From: a virus
Length of the DNA: 37,416 nt
Reading direction: 5' to 3' (one strand)
Virus record (IMG/VR): IMGVR_UViG_3300021964_000192
Span: 1 to 37,416 of that record
The notes below the pieces were generated by a model, which saw only the letters and a program-made list of their open reading frames with translations, was not told where the DNA came from and ran no database searches. The translations under genes were made by a program, and so were the position numbers. The number at the start of each line of letters is the position of its first letter. The stretch's first letter is position 1. Positions 9,506-17,373 of this stretch are shown here, one piece after another.

Positions 9506-11305
9506 TTATCTCCTAATGTATCTAGTAGGTCCAGGTACAATAATTGGTTGGGTACTATTAATAACAAGAACCTCAGTCATACCCTCACCATCAAAGAATT
9601 GTGTAAGCATATCTAATCCACCTTTTCCATATCCTGTTTGTTTTAGTGGTGTAACTGGACCTTGACCCTGCTTTTTTTGTTTCTTGACTAACTCATTTAT
9701 ATTTGTTGGTCCAGCATTCAAGTGATTCAATGAGTAAATTACACCATCTGGTGCTTCAATTAAAACTCTATTACCATACCCATCACCCTGATCGGGAATG
9801 AACTGTTTAAATTTAAGACCGCCAGTTAGTGTAATTGATTGATTTGGGTTTCCAGCATAATCTTCTCCTCGGTGCATTTTACCCCATCTCAAACCAATAC
9901 CAGAAGTAAATTTTAATGCCTGAGGCATTGGCATACCATTAACTAATATACTATATTTCACTCCTTGAGGAATACCTGCTTTGTAGTTATTCATATTTTG
10001 AATATGAATATGAGAACCACCTGGTCCAGCAGGTACTGTATATCCTGTATATCCAACAGTTCCGACCACTTCATTCGGATCAATTTTGACTGCTGGTAAT
10101 CCAGCTGGTGTTGATATTACTGGACCAGGTGCATTTGGATCATTCGTAGTATACGGAGAAGATATTGCTGTTGATATTCCAGATTTTGAATATAATTCTT
10201 TAAAGTTGTCTATAAGAACTTTAAATCTTTTATTATTTTCTTCTTGAGAATCAATGATAAAACTCTGATCGGATGCATTATTTTCAAATGTAGAAAATGT
10301 CTGTACTGATGCTCGTGCTTTTTTGAGTTTTCCTGATTCTCCAGGAAATGCTCCACCAGAAGAACTTGATGCTGGACGAACAGTTCCACCCTGTGAAAAT
10401 CCAGGTATTTCTGCTGCTTTAAGATCTTTTACAATATCAGTATCAAATCCCTCAGCAACATTATAACCAATATCTGCCCTCCTCATAAATTCTTCAGGTT
10501 TTATATCATAACCATAAGTATCGGTTGCTGTTGTTTTTGTGCCTGCACCTATCCCTAAAAAACCACTAGTTTTCACCCTTTTAAAAGTTCCAACACCAGG
10601 AACATTCAAATTAACTGGTTCATTCTTGTCTCTCTGTGCTCCGGATATTGCAAGACGAGTTGTGGTAAAATTCTGTTCGGTAAGTTTTTGTTCTTTAAAT
10701 GCAGTTACAACATCACTTCTAACTTCTTCATCGGTTCTCTCACGCAATTCATCTCCAACAAAATCATTAACGGCAGCATCTGCTGCTTTTGCTTCTGATT
10801 CAATAGAACTTGTTTCTCCAACTAATGAATCTATTTTTTGCTCTAGTTCTTTTCTTTCTGCTTCTAGTTTTGCTTTTTGGGGATTGAAGAAATTGACAAT
10901 ATCAATTAAAACCATAAACAAATCACCAGTTATTTTTAGAGTTGTTTTTAAAGTTTCAATAATCCATTTATTTTTATCCAAGAAATTTTGAACTCGTCTG
11001 ATAATCGAAGGTAAATTATTTACTAATATTCCCAATAAAACGTTTCCAGCAAACTCCTTCAATCTATCAAATAAACCCATTGCAGGTGCAGATATTTTTT
11101 TTGCCGCACCTGCAACCATACCAGAACCAGGTATTCCCGTACCCTCCACAAAGTTCTCTTTTTGTATTCTTTTTGCTGCTACTTGCTGTCTTTTGAAAAG
11201 TCTTTTTTCTTCCGCACGAATTTTTCTTAGTGACTTATTACCACTAATTAAAGTACTTTTAATATTTCTTACATTAAGTTTTAAAGATGTTAATGCGGAT
11301 TCCAT
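9506..11305 (-). CDS. Tail hub/tape-measure-like protein with permuted M23 peptidase domain
   Basis: 599 residues. The N-terminus is a basic coiled coil (LRKIRAEEKRLFKRQQVAAK), then a hydrophobic segment LFDRLKEFAGNVLLGILVNN (~78-97) and a second one (GDLFMVLIDIVNFF, ~127-140), followed by coil. The C-terminal third resembles a LytM/M23 zinc endopeptidase: GIGLRWGKMHRGEDYAGN gives H478 and D482, and YGNRVLIEAPDG ... LNHLNA gives H528. The HxH zinc motif is not after these but before them: GGSHIHIQ, H432 and H434, preceded by VGTVGYTGYTVPAGPGG. All four expected ligands are thus present in permuted order. It is probably a virion-associated peptidoglycan hydrolase standing in for the missing gp5 lysozyme. 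The N-terminal ~130 residues are related to those of the next upstream gene. Confidence 0.65.
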   Translation of the reverse strand: MESALTSLKLNVRNIKSTLISGNKSLRKIRAEEKRLFKRQQVAAKRIQKENFVEGTGIPGSGMVAGAAKKISAPAMGLFDRLKEFAGNVLLGILVNNLPSIIRRVQNFLDKNKWIIETLKTTLKITGDLFMVLIDIVNFFNPQKAKLEAERKELEQKIDSLVGETSSIESEAKAADAAVNDFVGDELRERTDEEVRSDVVTAFKEQKLTEQNFTTTRLAISGAQRDKNEPVNLNVPGVGTFKRVKTSGFLGIGAGTKTTATDTYGYDIKPEEFMRRADIGYNVAEGFDTDIVKDLKAAEIPGFSQGGTVRPASSSSGGAFPGESGKLKKARASVQTFSTFENNASDQSFIIDSQEENNKRFKVLIDNFKELYSKSGISTAISSPYTTNDPNAPGPVISTPAGLPAVKIDPNEVVGTVGYTGYTVPAGPGGSHIHIQNMNNYKAGIPQGVKYSILVNGMPMPQALKFTSGIGLRWGKMHRGEDYAGNPNQSITLTGGLKFKQFIPDQGDGYGNRVLIEAPDGVIYSLNHLNAGPTNINELVKKQKKQGQGPVTPLKQTGYGKGGLDMLTQFFDGEGMTEVLVINSTQPIIVPGPTRYIRR

Positions 11306-11315
11306 ATCTTATTAC

Positions 11316-13700
11316 CTATAATACTATACCATAGATTGCATAGTTATTCATGATATATGGATTTGATTCGTCATAAGAACGAATAGTAATGGATGGAGAT
11401 GAAGATTGTGATGGTTGTATTGGTGGTGATTCTGGTGTTTGTTGACCAGCAAGATTGAGTGCTGGTTGAGTCATGTTAATTGTAGTGACTTTTCCTTCTC
11501 CAGATTTGGAAGAACCAGGACCACCTCTTCCTCTTCTATATGTTTGAATTTGTTTTGGCGTCTTTCTTTTTTGTGTTCTAACAATAGGAGTTGAACTACG
11601 ACCACCATCGCCAGCACCACCGAGACCACCACCACCAATATTCTTTAGTTTTTCTGCTTTTTTTTCATTGATTAAACCAATTAGTTCTCTGTTAAAAGAT
11701 TCGGTTAAACGACCAAATTCTTCATTAACAAGTTCTTGTTTTTGATTATTTTTTGTCTGCATTCCAATAGCATTAGAAAGTGCCGACCACATTCTTCCAG
11801 CATTATCATTAATGTCCTTCAGAAGTGGACGGAAAAGATTTGCTGCTGATGAACGAATAACTTCCTCACCAGGAGCAAGCATCGCAGGAACACTATCGGT
11901 TGTTTGAGAACCCTGACCGAATACTGTTCCACCTTTCGATCTACCCTGAACATTGGTATAACTCGTTACACCTTCACTAAGTTGTCTCTCAAGAGCTCTT
12001 GGATTTGCTCCTGGTTGAATTTCCGGCAAATTCATACCAAATCCACCATTTTCAGGTTTGGTATTCAAAATTCTTCTTGCAGATGCTCTATCAGTAAGAG
12101 TTTGATATTGAGAAGATCTTCCATGGTATATGTCAAGCAATCTTCTTTTAGTGCTTAACCTATTGGCACCAGTAGAAACATTGTAAATATTAGGATTATC
12201 CTTAAACTGTTTAGCTCTTATAGAAATATCTTTTGCAAACTGTTTATAATCTACTTGGGCTTCACTGCTTGTTGGGGTTTTAGTTTTAGTATTTCTTGCA
12301 CCCTGTCCAATATTTTCAAGTGGATTTTTACCTAGTGTAGATGATTTTGCACCTCTACCACTAGAAACAGAAGGTGTTGAACCTCTTGGGAATCTAGTTA
12401 GTGGTGAACTTGCTCCTACATCCAAATTTACAGCTGGTGGTCTTTCAGTAACTGAGAAATCAGCACCTGTTCTTCTTGCTTGTGGAGATATTGAAGAACT
12501 GGTACTACTTCCCAAATTTATTTGAGGTCTTTGCATCTTAGGTGTAGGTCTATTCAATCTCAGTGGCATTCCTCTTCCCCTAGACATTAGTCCTGCAGTA
12601 ACTAATGATTCAACAATAGGAATTGCCCATGATGGTAAATTGAGACTATTAAATAATCTTGTTGTAGCATCTGGAGTTTGTTGCTCAAATGATGGGTAGG
12701 GAATGTTAGTCCCCGGGAAAGTCATTGGAGCAGGAGTATTAATTGGAGGAGAATCCCCTGGTTTATAATTCTTTTGCCACTCTTCAAAGATTTCATCAAT
12801 AGATTGTCCAGTTTGGGTGCTAGGTGACGTGGGTGTTGGTTTAGCTCTTACAGGTTGTCCAAGTAAACCACCTTTTAGTAAATCAAGAGCACTTTTGGAA
12901 AGAATATACCCACCAGCAACCAGAGCAGCAGCAATTGTTCCAACAACACTTTTGACATTGTCAGCAACACACTTCATAACACCCTGACAAAAATCTGGAG
13001 ATCCTGGTTTTGGTCCTTGGTTTGTACCTCCCCTTCCTTTTAAACCTCGAAGACGATTAAATATTTTCCTTAATGTATTTGCAAATCCAACTAATTTTGC
13101 AATAGCACCAATTGCTTTTGCAATAAGAATACCACCAAAAATCTGCTTCCAATATGTTTTTAAGAATTGGAATATTTTAATTAACTTATCTCTATTTTCT
13201 TTTTTAGATAACCAATTCCAGGCATTATTAATTACAATTCCAGCACCAACTAAAGATAAAAATTCTAGTATTTTATCAAAAATACCTTTAACAGGTGCTA
13301 ACACTTTAGCACCCAAAGTACCAATTTTTGATCTATCTACCCCTCTTTCTACAAATGCTTCTTTTTTAACTAATTTTTGTCTTCTTAAGTTTTTCTTGGT
13401 GGCGAGTAAATTTTGCTTTCTCTCGGCAATTCTATTGGCAAAATCTAGTGCTAACTGCTTTTGTATTTCTATTAGTATGCGATTGGTTTCTGCAAGTACA
13501 ATAGTTTGATTAGTATCTACTTTTAACTGCTCACTTTTTTGTGCAGAAATTCTTCGGGGTCTTACAAATGAGACCGTCGACCTACCTAATTTTGGCTTAT
13601 CTCCAGTTTTTTCACGAGAAAATATTGAGGAAGATATTTTACTCTTCCCCATTTTTGGAATTGATGGTGCTTGGAATACTGGTTGATTTTCTAATGCCAC
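11316..13700 (-). CDS. Probable tail tape-measure protein (gp29-position)
   Basis: 794 residues from a GTG directly after the stop of the 56-residue ORF; an in-frame ATG at residue 17 is an alternative start. Residues ~60-110 are a basic coiled coil, followed by FDKILEFLSLVGAGIVINNA and a second hydrophobic helix IFGGILIAKAIGAIAKLVGF (~170-195), and another at GTIAAALVAGGYILS (~255-270). The centre is Pro/Ser/Thr-rich, and a segment KGGTVFGQGSQTTDSVPAML followed by APGEEVIR is a signature I associate with tape-measure C-terminal parts. The position immediately after gp26 and its frameshift ORF is where tape-measure genes lie in other tailed phages. T4 gp29 is 590 residues, so the 599-residue neighbour is a rival candidate. 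Confidence 0.6.
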   Translation of the reverse strand: MALENQPVFQAPSIPKMGKSKISSSIFSREKTGDKPKLGRSTVSFVRPRRISAQKSEQLKVDTNQTIVLAETNRILIEIQKQLALDFANRIAERKQNLLATKKNLRRQKLVKKEAFVERGVDRSKIGTLGAKVLAPVKGIFDKILEFLSLVGAGIVINNAWNWLSKKENRDKLIKIFQFLKTYWKQIFGGILIAKAIGAIAKLVGFANTLRKIFNRLRGLKGRGGTNQGPKPGSPDFCQGVMKCVADNVKSVVGTIAAALVAGGYILSKSALDLLKGGLLGQPVRAKPTPTSPSTQTGQSIDEIFEEWQKNYKPGDSPPINTPAPMTFPGTNIPYPSFEQQTPDATTRLFNSLNLPSWAIPIVESLVTAGLMSRGRGMPLRLNRPTPKMQRPQINLGSSTSSSISPQARRTGADFSVTERPPAVNLDVGASSPLTRFPRGSTPSVSSGRGAKSSTLGKNPLENIGQGARNTKTKTPTSSEAQVDYKQFAKDISIRAKQFKDNPNIYNVSTGANRLSTKRRLLDIYHGRSSQYQTLTDRASARRILNTKPENGGFGMNLPEIQPGANPRALERQLSEGVTSYTNVQGRSKGGTVFGQGSQTTDSVPAMLAPGEEVIRSSAANLFRPLLKDINDNAGRMWSALSNAIGMQTKNNQKQELVNEEFGRLTESFNRELIGLINEKKAEKLKNIGGGGLGGAGDGGRSSTPIVRTQKRKTPKQIQTYRRGRGGPGSSKSGEGKVTTINMTQPALNLAGQQTPESPPIQPSQSSSPSITIRSYDESNPYIMNNYAIYGIVL

Positions 13701-13871
13701 TTACTGTTGTTGTGCCTTAAGGTTTTCTTCTTCGATGTGTTGCTGAAGCATTGTTACATATACTTCTCGCTCCCACGGTATCATATTTTCAAGCTCTGTT
13801 AATGAGTATTTATGATACTGCATCAAGGCAAAATTAGTCTTGTAATACACCTCAAGGCTAGTATGTGACAT
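13701..13871 (-). CDS. gp51-position small tail-assembly ORF, probably reached by -1 frameshift
   Basis: 56 residues, reading MSHTSLEVYYKTNFALMQYH and ending EEENLKAQQQ. It is Tyr-rich and helical, with the IPWEREVYVTMLQQHIEEEN pattern familiar from the C-terminal parts of tail-assembly chaperones. It begins 2 nt after the gp26 stop and lies in the -1 frame relative to gp26. There is no ribosome site before its ATG (upstream bases are TTTTTTCAGTTAACG). A slippery heptamer sits 6 codons upstream, so the ORF may be expressed mainly as the C-terminal part of a gp26 fusion of about 298 residues. T4 has gene 51 directly after gene 26. Identity with gp51 is positional inference. Confidence 0.7.
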   Translation of the reverse strand: MSHTSLEVYYKTNFALMQYHKYSLTELENMIPWEREVYVTMLQQHIEEENLKAQQQ

Positions 13872-13873
13872 CG

Positions 13874-14596
13874 TTAACTGAAAAAAGATGCCAAGCCCTC
13901 AAGAACTACTTCATTATTCTTCTTGGTATTTGGATTCTTCACAGTAATCGTATGTGAAAGTTTTGGCATCGTTGTAAAGAACTCTTCAATTTCTTTGAAC
14001 TGCTTTGTATTCATTTGTTCAACGAATTCCATCATTTCTTTTTTAGTACAGTCCGCAGCAGACCAACATTCATCTTGATTATAAACCATCTCAATACAAG
14101 AAGAAATCATATCAAGAGATTGATCGACACCACTTCCAGCATCTTTCACTTCGAAGTTATTTTCAACAAATTGTTCCATTGATGGATACTTCATTTTCAT
14201 GGAAAGAGTATCATCTAATTTAATAATATTATTGTGGTTTTTATCTCTTTGAACCTTAATGGTATCAATATCAATTTCCATCTGAACTTCTGTTTCGCCA
14301 TCGTCTGGGCAAGTTACATTAACTTCAATTTTTTCACCAACAGACTTTGCACGAATGTTCAAGAACAAATATTCAATGTCAAATGTGGCAAGTTCTGATA
14401 CTTTAACGCCTTTGGTAATAATACAATCGGTCAAAATTTCAATAATGGCATTGGTAATCTGACCCATGTCTTCAGATTCTAGTGCCATCACTAGGATTTT
14501 TTCTTCTCTTACTAAGAAAGGACGATACTTAATTTTCTTTCCAGTAGAGGGAATCTCCAACTCATATGTTGGAGTATTAATTTTTGGTAAAGGCAT
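13874..14596 (-). CDS. 26: gp26 baseplate hub / tail-assembly protein
   Basis: 240 residues beginning MPLPKINTPTYELEIPSTGK, which I recognise as the T4_baseplate (gp26) family: KIKYRPFLVREEKILVMALE, then ITNAIIEILTDCIITKGVKV and SELATFDIEYLFLNIRAKSV. In T4 it acts in hub assembly together with gp51 and the tape measure. It follows the gp54-like gene by 32 nt; a late-type AATAAATA lies 27 nt before the ATG. The gene ends GLASFFS; the codons for SFF carry the sequence T TTT TTC in the correct phase for -1 slippage into the next ORF. Confidence 0.85.
   Translation of the reverse strand: MPLPKINTPTYELEIPSTGKKIKYRPFLVREEKILVMALESEDMGQITNAIIEILTDCIITKGVKVSELATFDIEYLFLNIRAKSVGEKIEVNVTCPDDGETEVQMEIDIDTIKVQRDKNHNNIIKLDDTLSMKMKYPSMEQFVENNFEVKDAGSGVDQSLDMISSCIEMVYNQDECWSAADCTKKEMMEFVEQMNTKQFKEIEEFFTTMPKLSHTITVKNPNTKKNNEVVLEGLASFFS
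13880..13886 (-). promoter_or_regulatory. Candidate programmed -1 ribosomal frameshift site
   Basis: On the minus strand the last sense codons of gp26 are TCT TTT TTC AGT TAA. This contains T TTT TTC as X XXY YYZ in the zero frame. Slipping back one base gives CAG TTA ACG ATG, entering the 56-residue ORF. A Shine-Dalgarno-like GAGGG (13896-13900) lies 9 nt upstream of the heptamer, the arrangement that stimulates -1 slippage in bacterial dnaX. The ORF itself lacks a ribosome site. Predicted products are gp26 (240 residues) and a fusion of about 298 residues. Confidence 0.7.
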
Positions 14597-14622
14597 AATC
14601 CCTGATGCAATTCAGATATTTT

Positions 14623-14630
14623 TATTTATT
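14623..14630 (-). promoter_or_regulatory. Late-type promoter element AATAAATA
   Basis: Minus-strand AATAAATA, one base from the T4 late consensus TATAAATA, 27 nt before the gp26 start and inside the 3' end of the gp54-like gene. Confidence 0.5.
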
Positions 14631-15486
14631 AACCAATTTGAGAATTAATTTGATTAAGTTCTTGGAAAGTTCCTGCTCCACTTAAACCAAAACTTGTTGT
14701 TCCCGGAATATTGCTATTAGTTGCGGCATCCAAGTTCAACTCAAATAATTGTTGCTGTTGTATAATCGAAGGATCACCACCACCAATTACATTTTGTCTC
14801 CATACTCTATATCTATCATAGTACATGGTAACAGTTACTTTCGTCACTTCTGCTTCACCATATTGTAATGGAATAGCAGAAACTGCCTTGGGAAAAGAAT
14901 CTATAAGTTGATATGTAATTTGAGTTGCACCAGGAACATTATAATTTTTTTCAAACTTTGTAATATAAAATCCCGATGCGTTTTTATAGTATTTTGGATA
15001 ATTAAAGCGGCGATAATAGTTACTACCAACTTTTTCATCATAAACACTTGGTTCCTGAAGATCAAAACTATTACCACCAGATATAAAGTTCATCCATGAC
15101 TCAAAGAACATTAAAATTTTATAATCTCTATCAACATAGAATGAAAAATCTATGTCGGTATTAATTCTGGTATGTGCATACTCCTGAACTACACCCTGAA
15201 AATTGTCTTTGATTTCTCCAGTTGCATACGTTGATGATGGAAGAGTTGCACTTGCACATGAAAATGATAACAACTTTTTAAAAGTATCTTTCCATTCAAA
15301 ACCATAAATTGGTTTTAGTGATGGTATTTTTAAATGTTCAATGAATGGTTGTTTACCACTAGTATCAGTTCCCCAACCATTTTCGATAAAAACCTGATAT
15401 AGATTTGACCGTGCAAATCCACCTTCCCCAAGTGTAGAACGAACATCTTTAGAAGTTAAAGTTTGAATATTGGGGATATTAGGCAT
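14629..15486 (-). CDS. 54: gp54-like baseplate tail-tube initiator
   Basis: 285 residues. It begins MPNIPNIQTLTSKDVRSTLG and shows the tail-tube type fold pattern: ARSNLYQVFIENGW, IDFSFYVDRDYKILMFFESW, YPKYYKNASGFYITKFEKNY, QITYQLIDSFPKAVSAIPLQ then YGEAEVTKVTVTMYYDRYRV, which is the conserved strand set of gp19/gp54 proteins. T4 gp54 (320 residues) polymerises on the baseplate with gp48 to start the tube. The gp48-like gene lies just across the divergent promoter, supporting gp54 rather than the tube protein gp19, which is shorter (163 residues in T4). Confidence 0.7.
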   Translation of the reverse strand: MPNIPNIQTLTSKDVRSTLGEGGFARSNLYQVFIENGWGTDTSGKQPFIEHLKIPSLKPIYGFEWKDTFKKLLSFSCASATLPSSTYATGEIKDNFQGVVQEYAHTRINTDIDFSFYVDRDYKILMFFESWMNFISGGNSFDLQEPSVYDEKVGSNYYRRFNYPKYYKNASGFYITKFEKNYNVPGATQITYQLIDSFPKAVSAIPLQYGEAEVTKVTVTMYYDRYRVWRQNVIGGGDPSIIQQQQLFELNLDAATNSNIPGTTSFGLSGAGTFQELNQINSQIG

Positions 15487-15487
15487 T

Positions 15488-15495
15488 TCTAAATA
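15488..15495 (+). promoter_or_regulatory. Late-type promoter element TCTAAATA (plus strand)
   Basis: TCTAAATA ends 30 nt before the gp4 ATG. It mirrors an identical element on the other strand at 15519-15526, so the 39-bp intergenic region has a divergent late promoter pair. Confidence 0.5.
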
Positions 15496-15518
15496 TTAAT
15501 ACAGCCTTTGTTATTAGT

Positions 15519-15526
15519 TATTTAGA
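15519..15526 (-). promoter_or_regulatory. Late-type promoter element TCTAAATA (minus strand)
   Basis: Minus-strand TCTAAATA lying 32 nt before the gp54-like ATG and touching the first base of the gp4 start codon. It is the inverted partner of the plus-strand element at 15488-15495. Confidence 0.5.
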
Positions 15527-15963
15527 TGTCATATAAGGGAAAATTTCAACCATCATACCCTAAAAAATATAAGGGTGATCCAACAAACATCATCTATCGT
15601 TCTCTTTGGGAGAGAAAATTTATGATGTACTGTGATTTGAATGAAAATATTATTGAATGGGGATCTGAAGAAATTGCCTTACCATATCGTTCTCCACTAG
15701 ATAATCGAGTTCATCGTTACTTTCCAGACTTTTATATTAAGGTAAAAGAAAATAATGGTATGGTTAAGAGATATTTAATTGAGATTAAACCAAAGAAACA
15801 AACTGTAGAACCAAAAGTTCAAAAAAGAAAAACAAAATCATATATCTATGAAGTCACAGAATATGCAAAGAATATGGCAAAATGGAAAGCGGCAGAAGAA
15901 TTTTGTAAGGATCGTATGTGGGAGTTTAAGGTTTTAACAGAAGATGAACTAGGTATTAAATAA
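15526..15963 (+). CDS. 4: gp4 head completion protein (nuclease-fold)
   Basis: 145 residues, close to T4 gp4 (150). It opens MSYKGKFQPSYPKKYKGDPT and has the motifs YRSLWERKFM (E29), HRYFPDFYIKV (P67, D68) and RYLIEIKPKKQT (E86, K88). Together these make a PD-(D/E)xK-type nuclease core as in TnsA/Vsr-like enzymes. In T4, gp4 closes filled heads before tail joining; why it keeps nuclease residues is not settled. It starts a plus-strand late operon and overlaps the next gene by one base (TAATG), suggesting translational coupling. Confidence 0.85.
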   Translation: MSYKGKFQPSYPKKYKGDPTNIIYRSLWERKFMMYCDLNENIIEWGSEEIALPYRSPLDNRVHRYFPDFYIKVKENNGMVKRYLIEIKPKKQTVEPKVQKRKTKSYIYEVTEYAKNMAKWKAAEEFCKDRMWEFKVLTEDELGIK

Positions 15964-16334
15964 TGGCAAATCCAACGGACGATAAATCAAATCGTATTCG
16001 TTCTGTGATGGATAATGTAATCGGGACTGAAGATCCTGATGACTTAATGCTCGAATTGATGGGTGTACTGGAAGAAGCAGGTAAAGTTCCAGAATCGGGT
16101 AGATACTATGTTTTTGTATATCAACCCAAGACTCCTAATATAAAATATGATCAAAATCCTCTTGTGGCAGTTAGCGATGTTTTCTCATGGGGATTCAGAG
16201 GTATTAACTTACACTGGGGCAAAGTGAGACAATATACATGGAACGAAATTGTTGGTCAAATTTATGAGATTACATCTGATGAACTTGCTGATGCACGAGA
16301 AATACCTTTTGCTAAATACCGTCTAAATAATTAA
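15963..16334 (+). CDS. Conserved hypothetical protein between gp4 and gp48
   Basis: 123 residues. The N-terminal ~45 residues are acidic and helical (IRSVMDNVIGTEDPDDLMLE). The rest is a compact beta-rich domain: GRYYVFVYQPKTPNIKYDQN, LVAVSDVFSWGFRGINLHWG, KVRQYTWNEIVGQIYEITSD. There is no membrane segment or obvious catalytic motif. Start at the TAATG overlap with gp4 argues for co-translation. I do not recognise the family. Its place between head-completion and tube-cap genes suggests a late role in virion assembly, by inference only. Confidence 0.8.
   Translation: MANPTDDKSNRIRSVMDNVIGTEDPDDLMLELMGVLEEAGKVPESGRYYVFVYQPKTPNIKYDQNPLVAVSDVFSWGFRGINLHWGKVRQYTWNEIVGQIYEITSDELADAREIPFAKYRLNN
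16322..16329 (+). promoter_or_regulatory. Late-type promoter element TCTAAATA
   Basis: Plus-strand TCTAAATA in the last codons of the 123-residue gene, 30 nt before the gp48-like ATG; the same octamer and spacing as in front of gp4. Confidence 0.5.
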
Positions 16335-16358
16335 TAATAAGATAACTGGTCATATTAA

Positions 16359-17372
16359 ATGGCATCAGAATCACCTACTCCTACGGGTATATTAAGATAT
16401 CCATATGAAGCAATAACGGAAACGACCGACTACTTGCAGTTGGTGATTTATAGTTATGATACTGCGGCAAATGGTGGTGATAATAACTTAATCTCTCAGA
16501 ATTTGACTAATAAAAATCCATTTTCGACATTATCAATTGCCAAAAATGTAGATAAGAAGAAGGTATTGGGACCTGATGGTGTTATTGCATTACCAATGCC
16601 TTCTAATATTGAAGACAGTAACTCAGTGTCTTATGAATTTGGTGAGTTGAATAGTCTTACTGCCGCTGGTCTAAATTTTAGTAAAGAAGTAATGAATGTG
16701 ACATCCCTAAAGGAGGCAGAAACACTTGGTAATAAAGCTCTAAACAAAGCTAATGAATTGTTGATCGAGAGTGGATACAGAGAATTAGCTCTTAAAGCAC
16801 TTGCAGCACAATCGGTTAATGTTTTTGGTGCAAATGTAAGTCTTAATCAACTACTTGCGCGTTCTGAAGGTAAGGTTCTTAACCCAAACATGGAGTTACT
16901 CTTTAATAATGTAACCTTGAGAAGTTTTAGATTCTCGTTCAAAATGACTCCACGAGATGAAAATGAGGCAACTTCAATTAAGTCTATTATTAGAACTCTG
17001 AAGAAAAATATGGCGGCAAAATCTGTTGAGAATGGTTTATTTCTAAAAACACCTAACGTTTTTGAACTACAATATAAAAAAGGTAATCGCCCACATCCTT
17101 TTTTAAATACATTTAAACCAGCGGTTCTCAGTGATATGAGTGTCAATTATACTGGAGAAAATGTTTATGCCACCTATGGTGATGGAACGCCTCTGGCTAT
17201 AATCATGACACTAACATTTAAAGAACTTGTTCCAATTTATGAAGATGATTATGATAATATCAACTTTGATGGAAAAAATCAACAATTTAGTGATAATGAT
17301 CTAGCTTATGGTCTTAATGGTCAACCAGGAAATAAGATTCAGAATGATAATGTTCAAGGAGTAGGTTACTAA
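16359..17372 (+). CDS. 48: gp48-like baseplate tail-tube cap protein
   Basis: 337 residues (T4 gp48 is 364). The C-terminal half carries the recognisable signature: FSFKMTPRDENEATSIKSII, RTLKKNMA, then FLKTPNVFELQYKKGN, HPFLNTFKPAVLSDMSVNYT and YATYGDGTPLAIIMTLTFKE. This matches the gp48/gp54 style of tube-like domain ending in MTYGDG.P.. and a final strand. gp48 caps the baseplate and, with gp54, seeds the tail tube. The start at 16359 follows an AT-rich spacer without a strong ribosome site. The stop is 1 nt before the gp53 ATG. Confidence 0.75.
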   Translation: MASESPTPTGILRYPYEAITETTDYLQLVIYSYDTAANGGDNNLISQNLTNKNPFSTLSIAKNVDKKKVLGPDGVIALPMPSNIEDSNSVSYEFGELNSLTAAGLNFSKEVMNVTSLKEAETLGNKALNKANELLIESGYRELALKALAAQSVNVFGANVSLNQLLARSEGKVLNPNMELLFNNVTLRSFRFSFKMTPRDENEATSIKSIIRTLKKNMAAKSVENGLFLKTPNVFELQYKKGNRPHPFLNTFKPAVLSDMSVNYTGENVYATYGDGTPLAIIMTLTFKELVPIYEDDYDNINFDGKNQQFSDNDLAYGLNGQPGNKIQNDNVQGVGY

Positions 17373-17373
17373 G

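Noticed and set aside
10539-10991. 150-residue plus-strand frame with Ser/Phe-rich sequence
   Set aside because: Antisense shadow of the M23-containing gene; the composition is that of a reversed coding strand.
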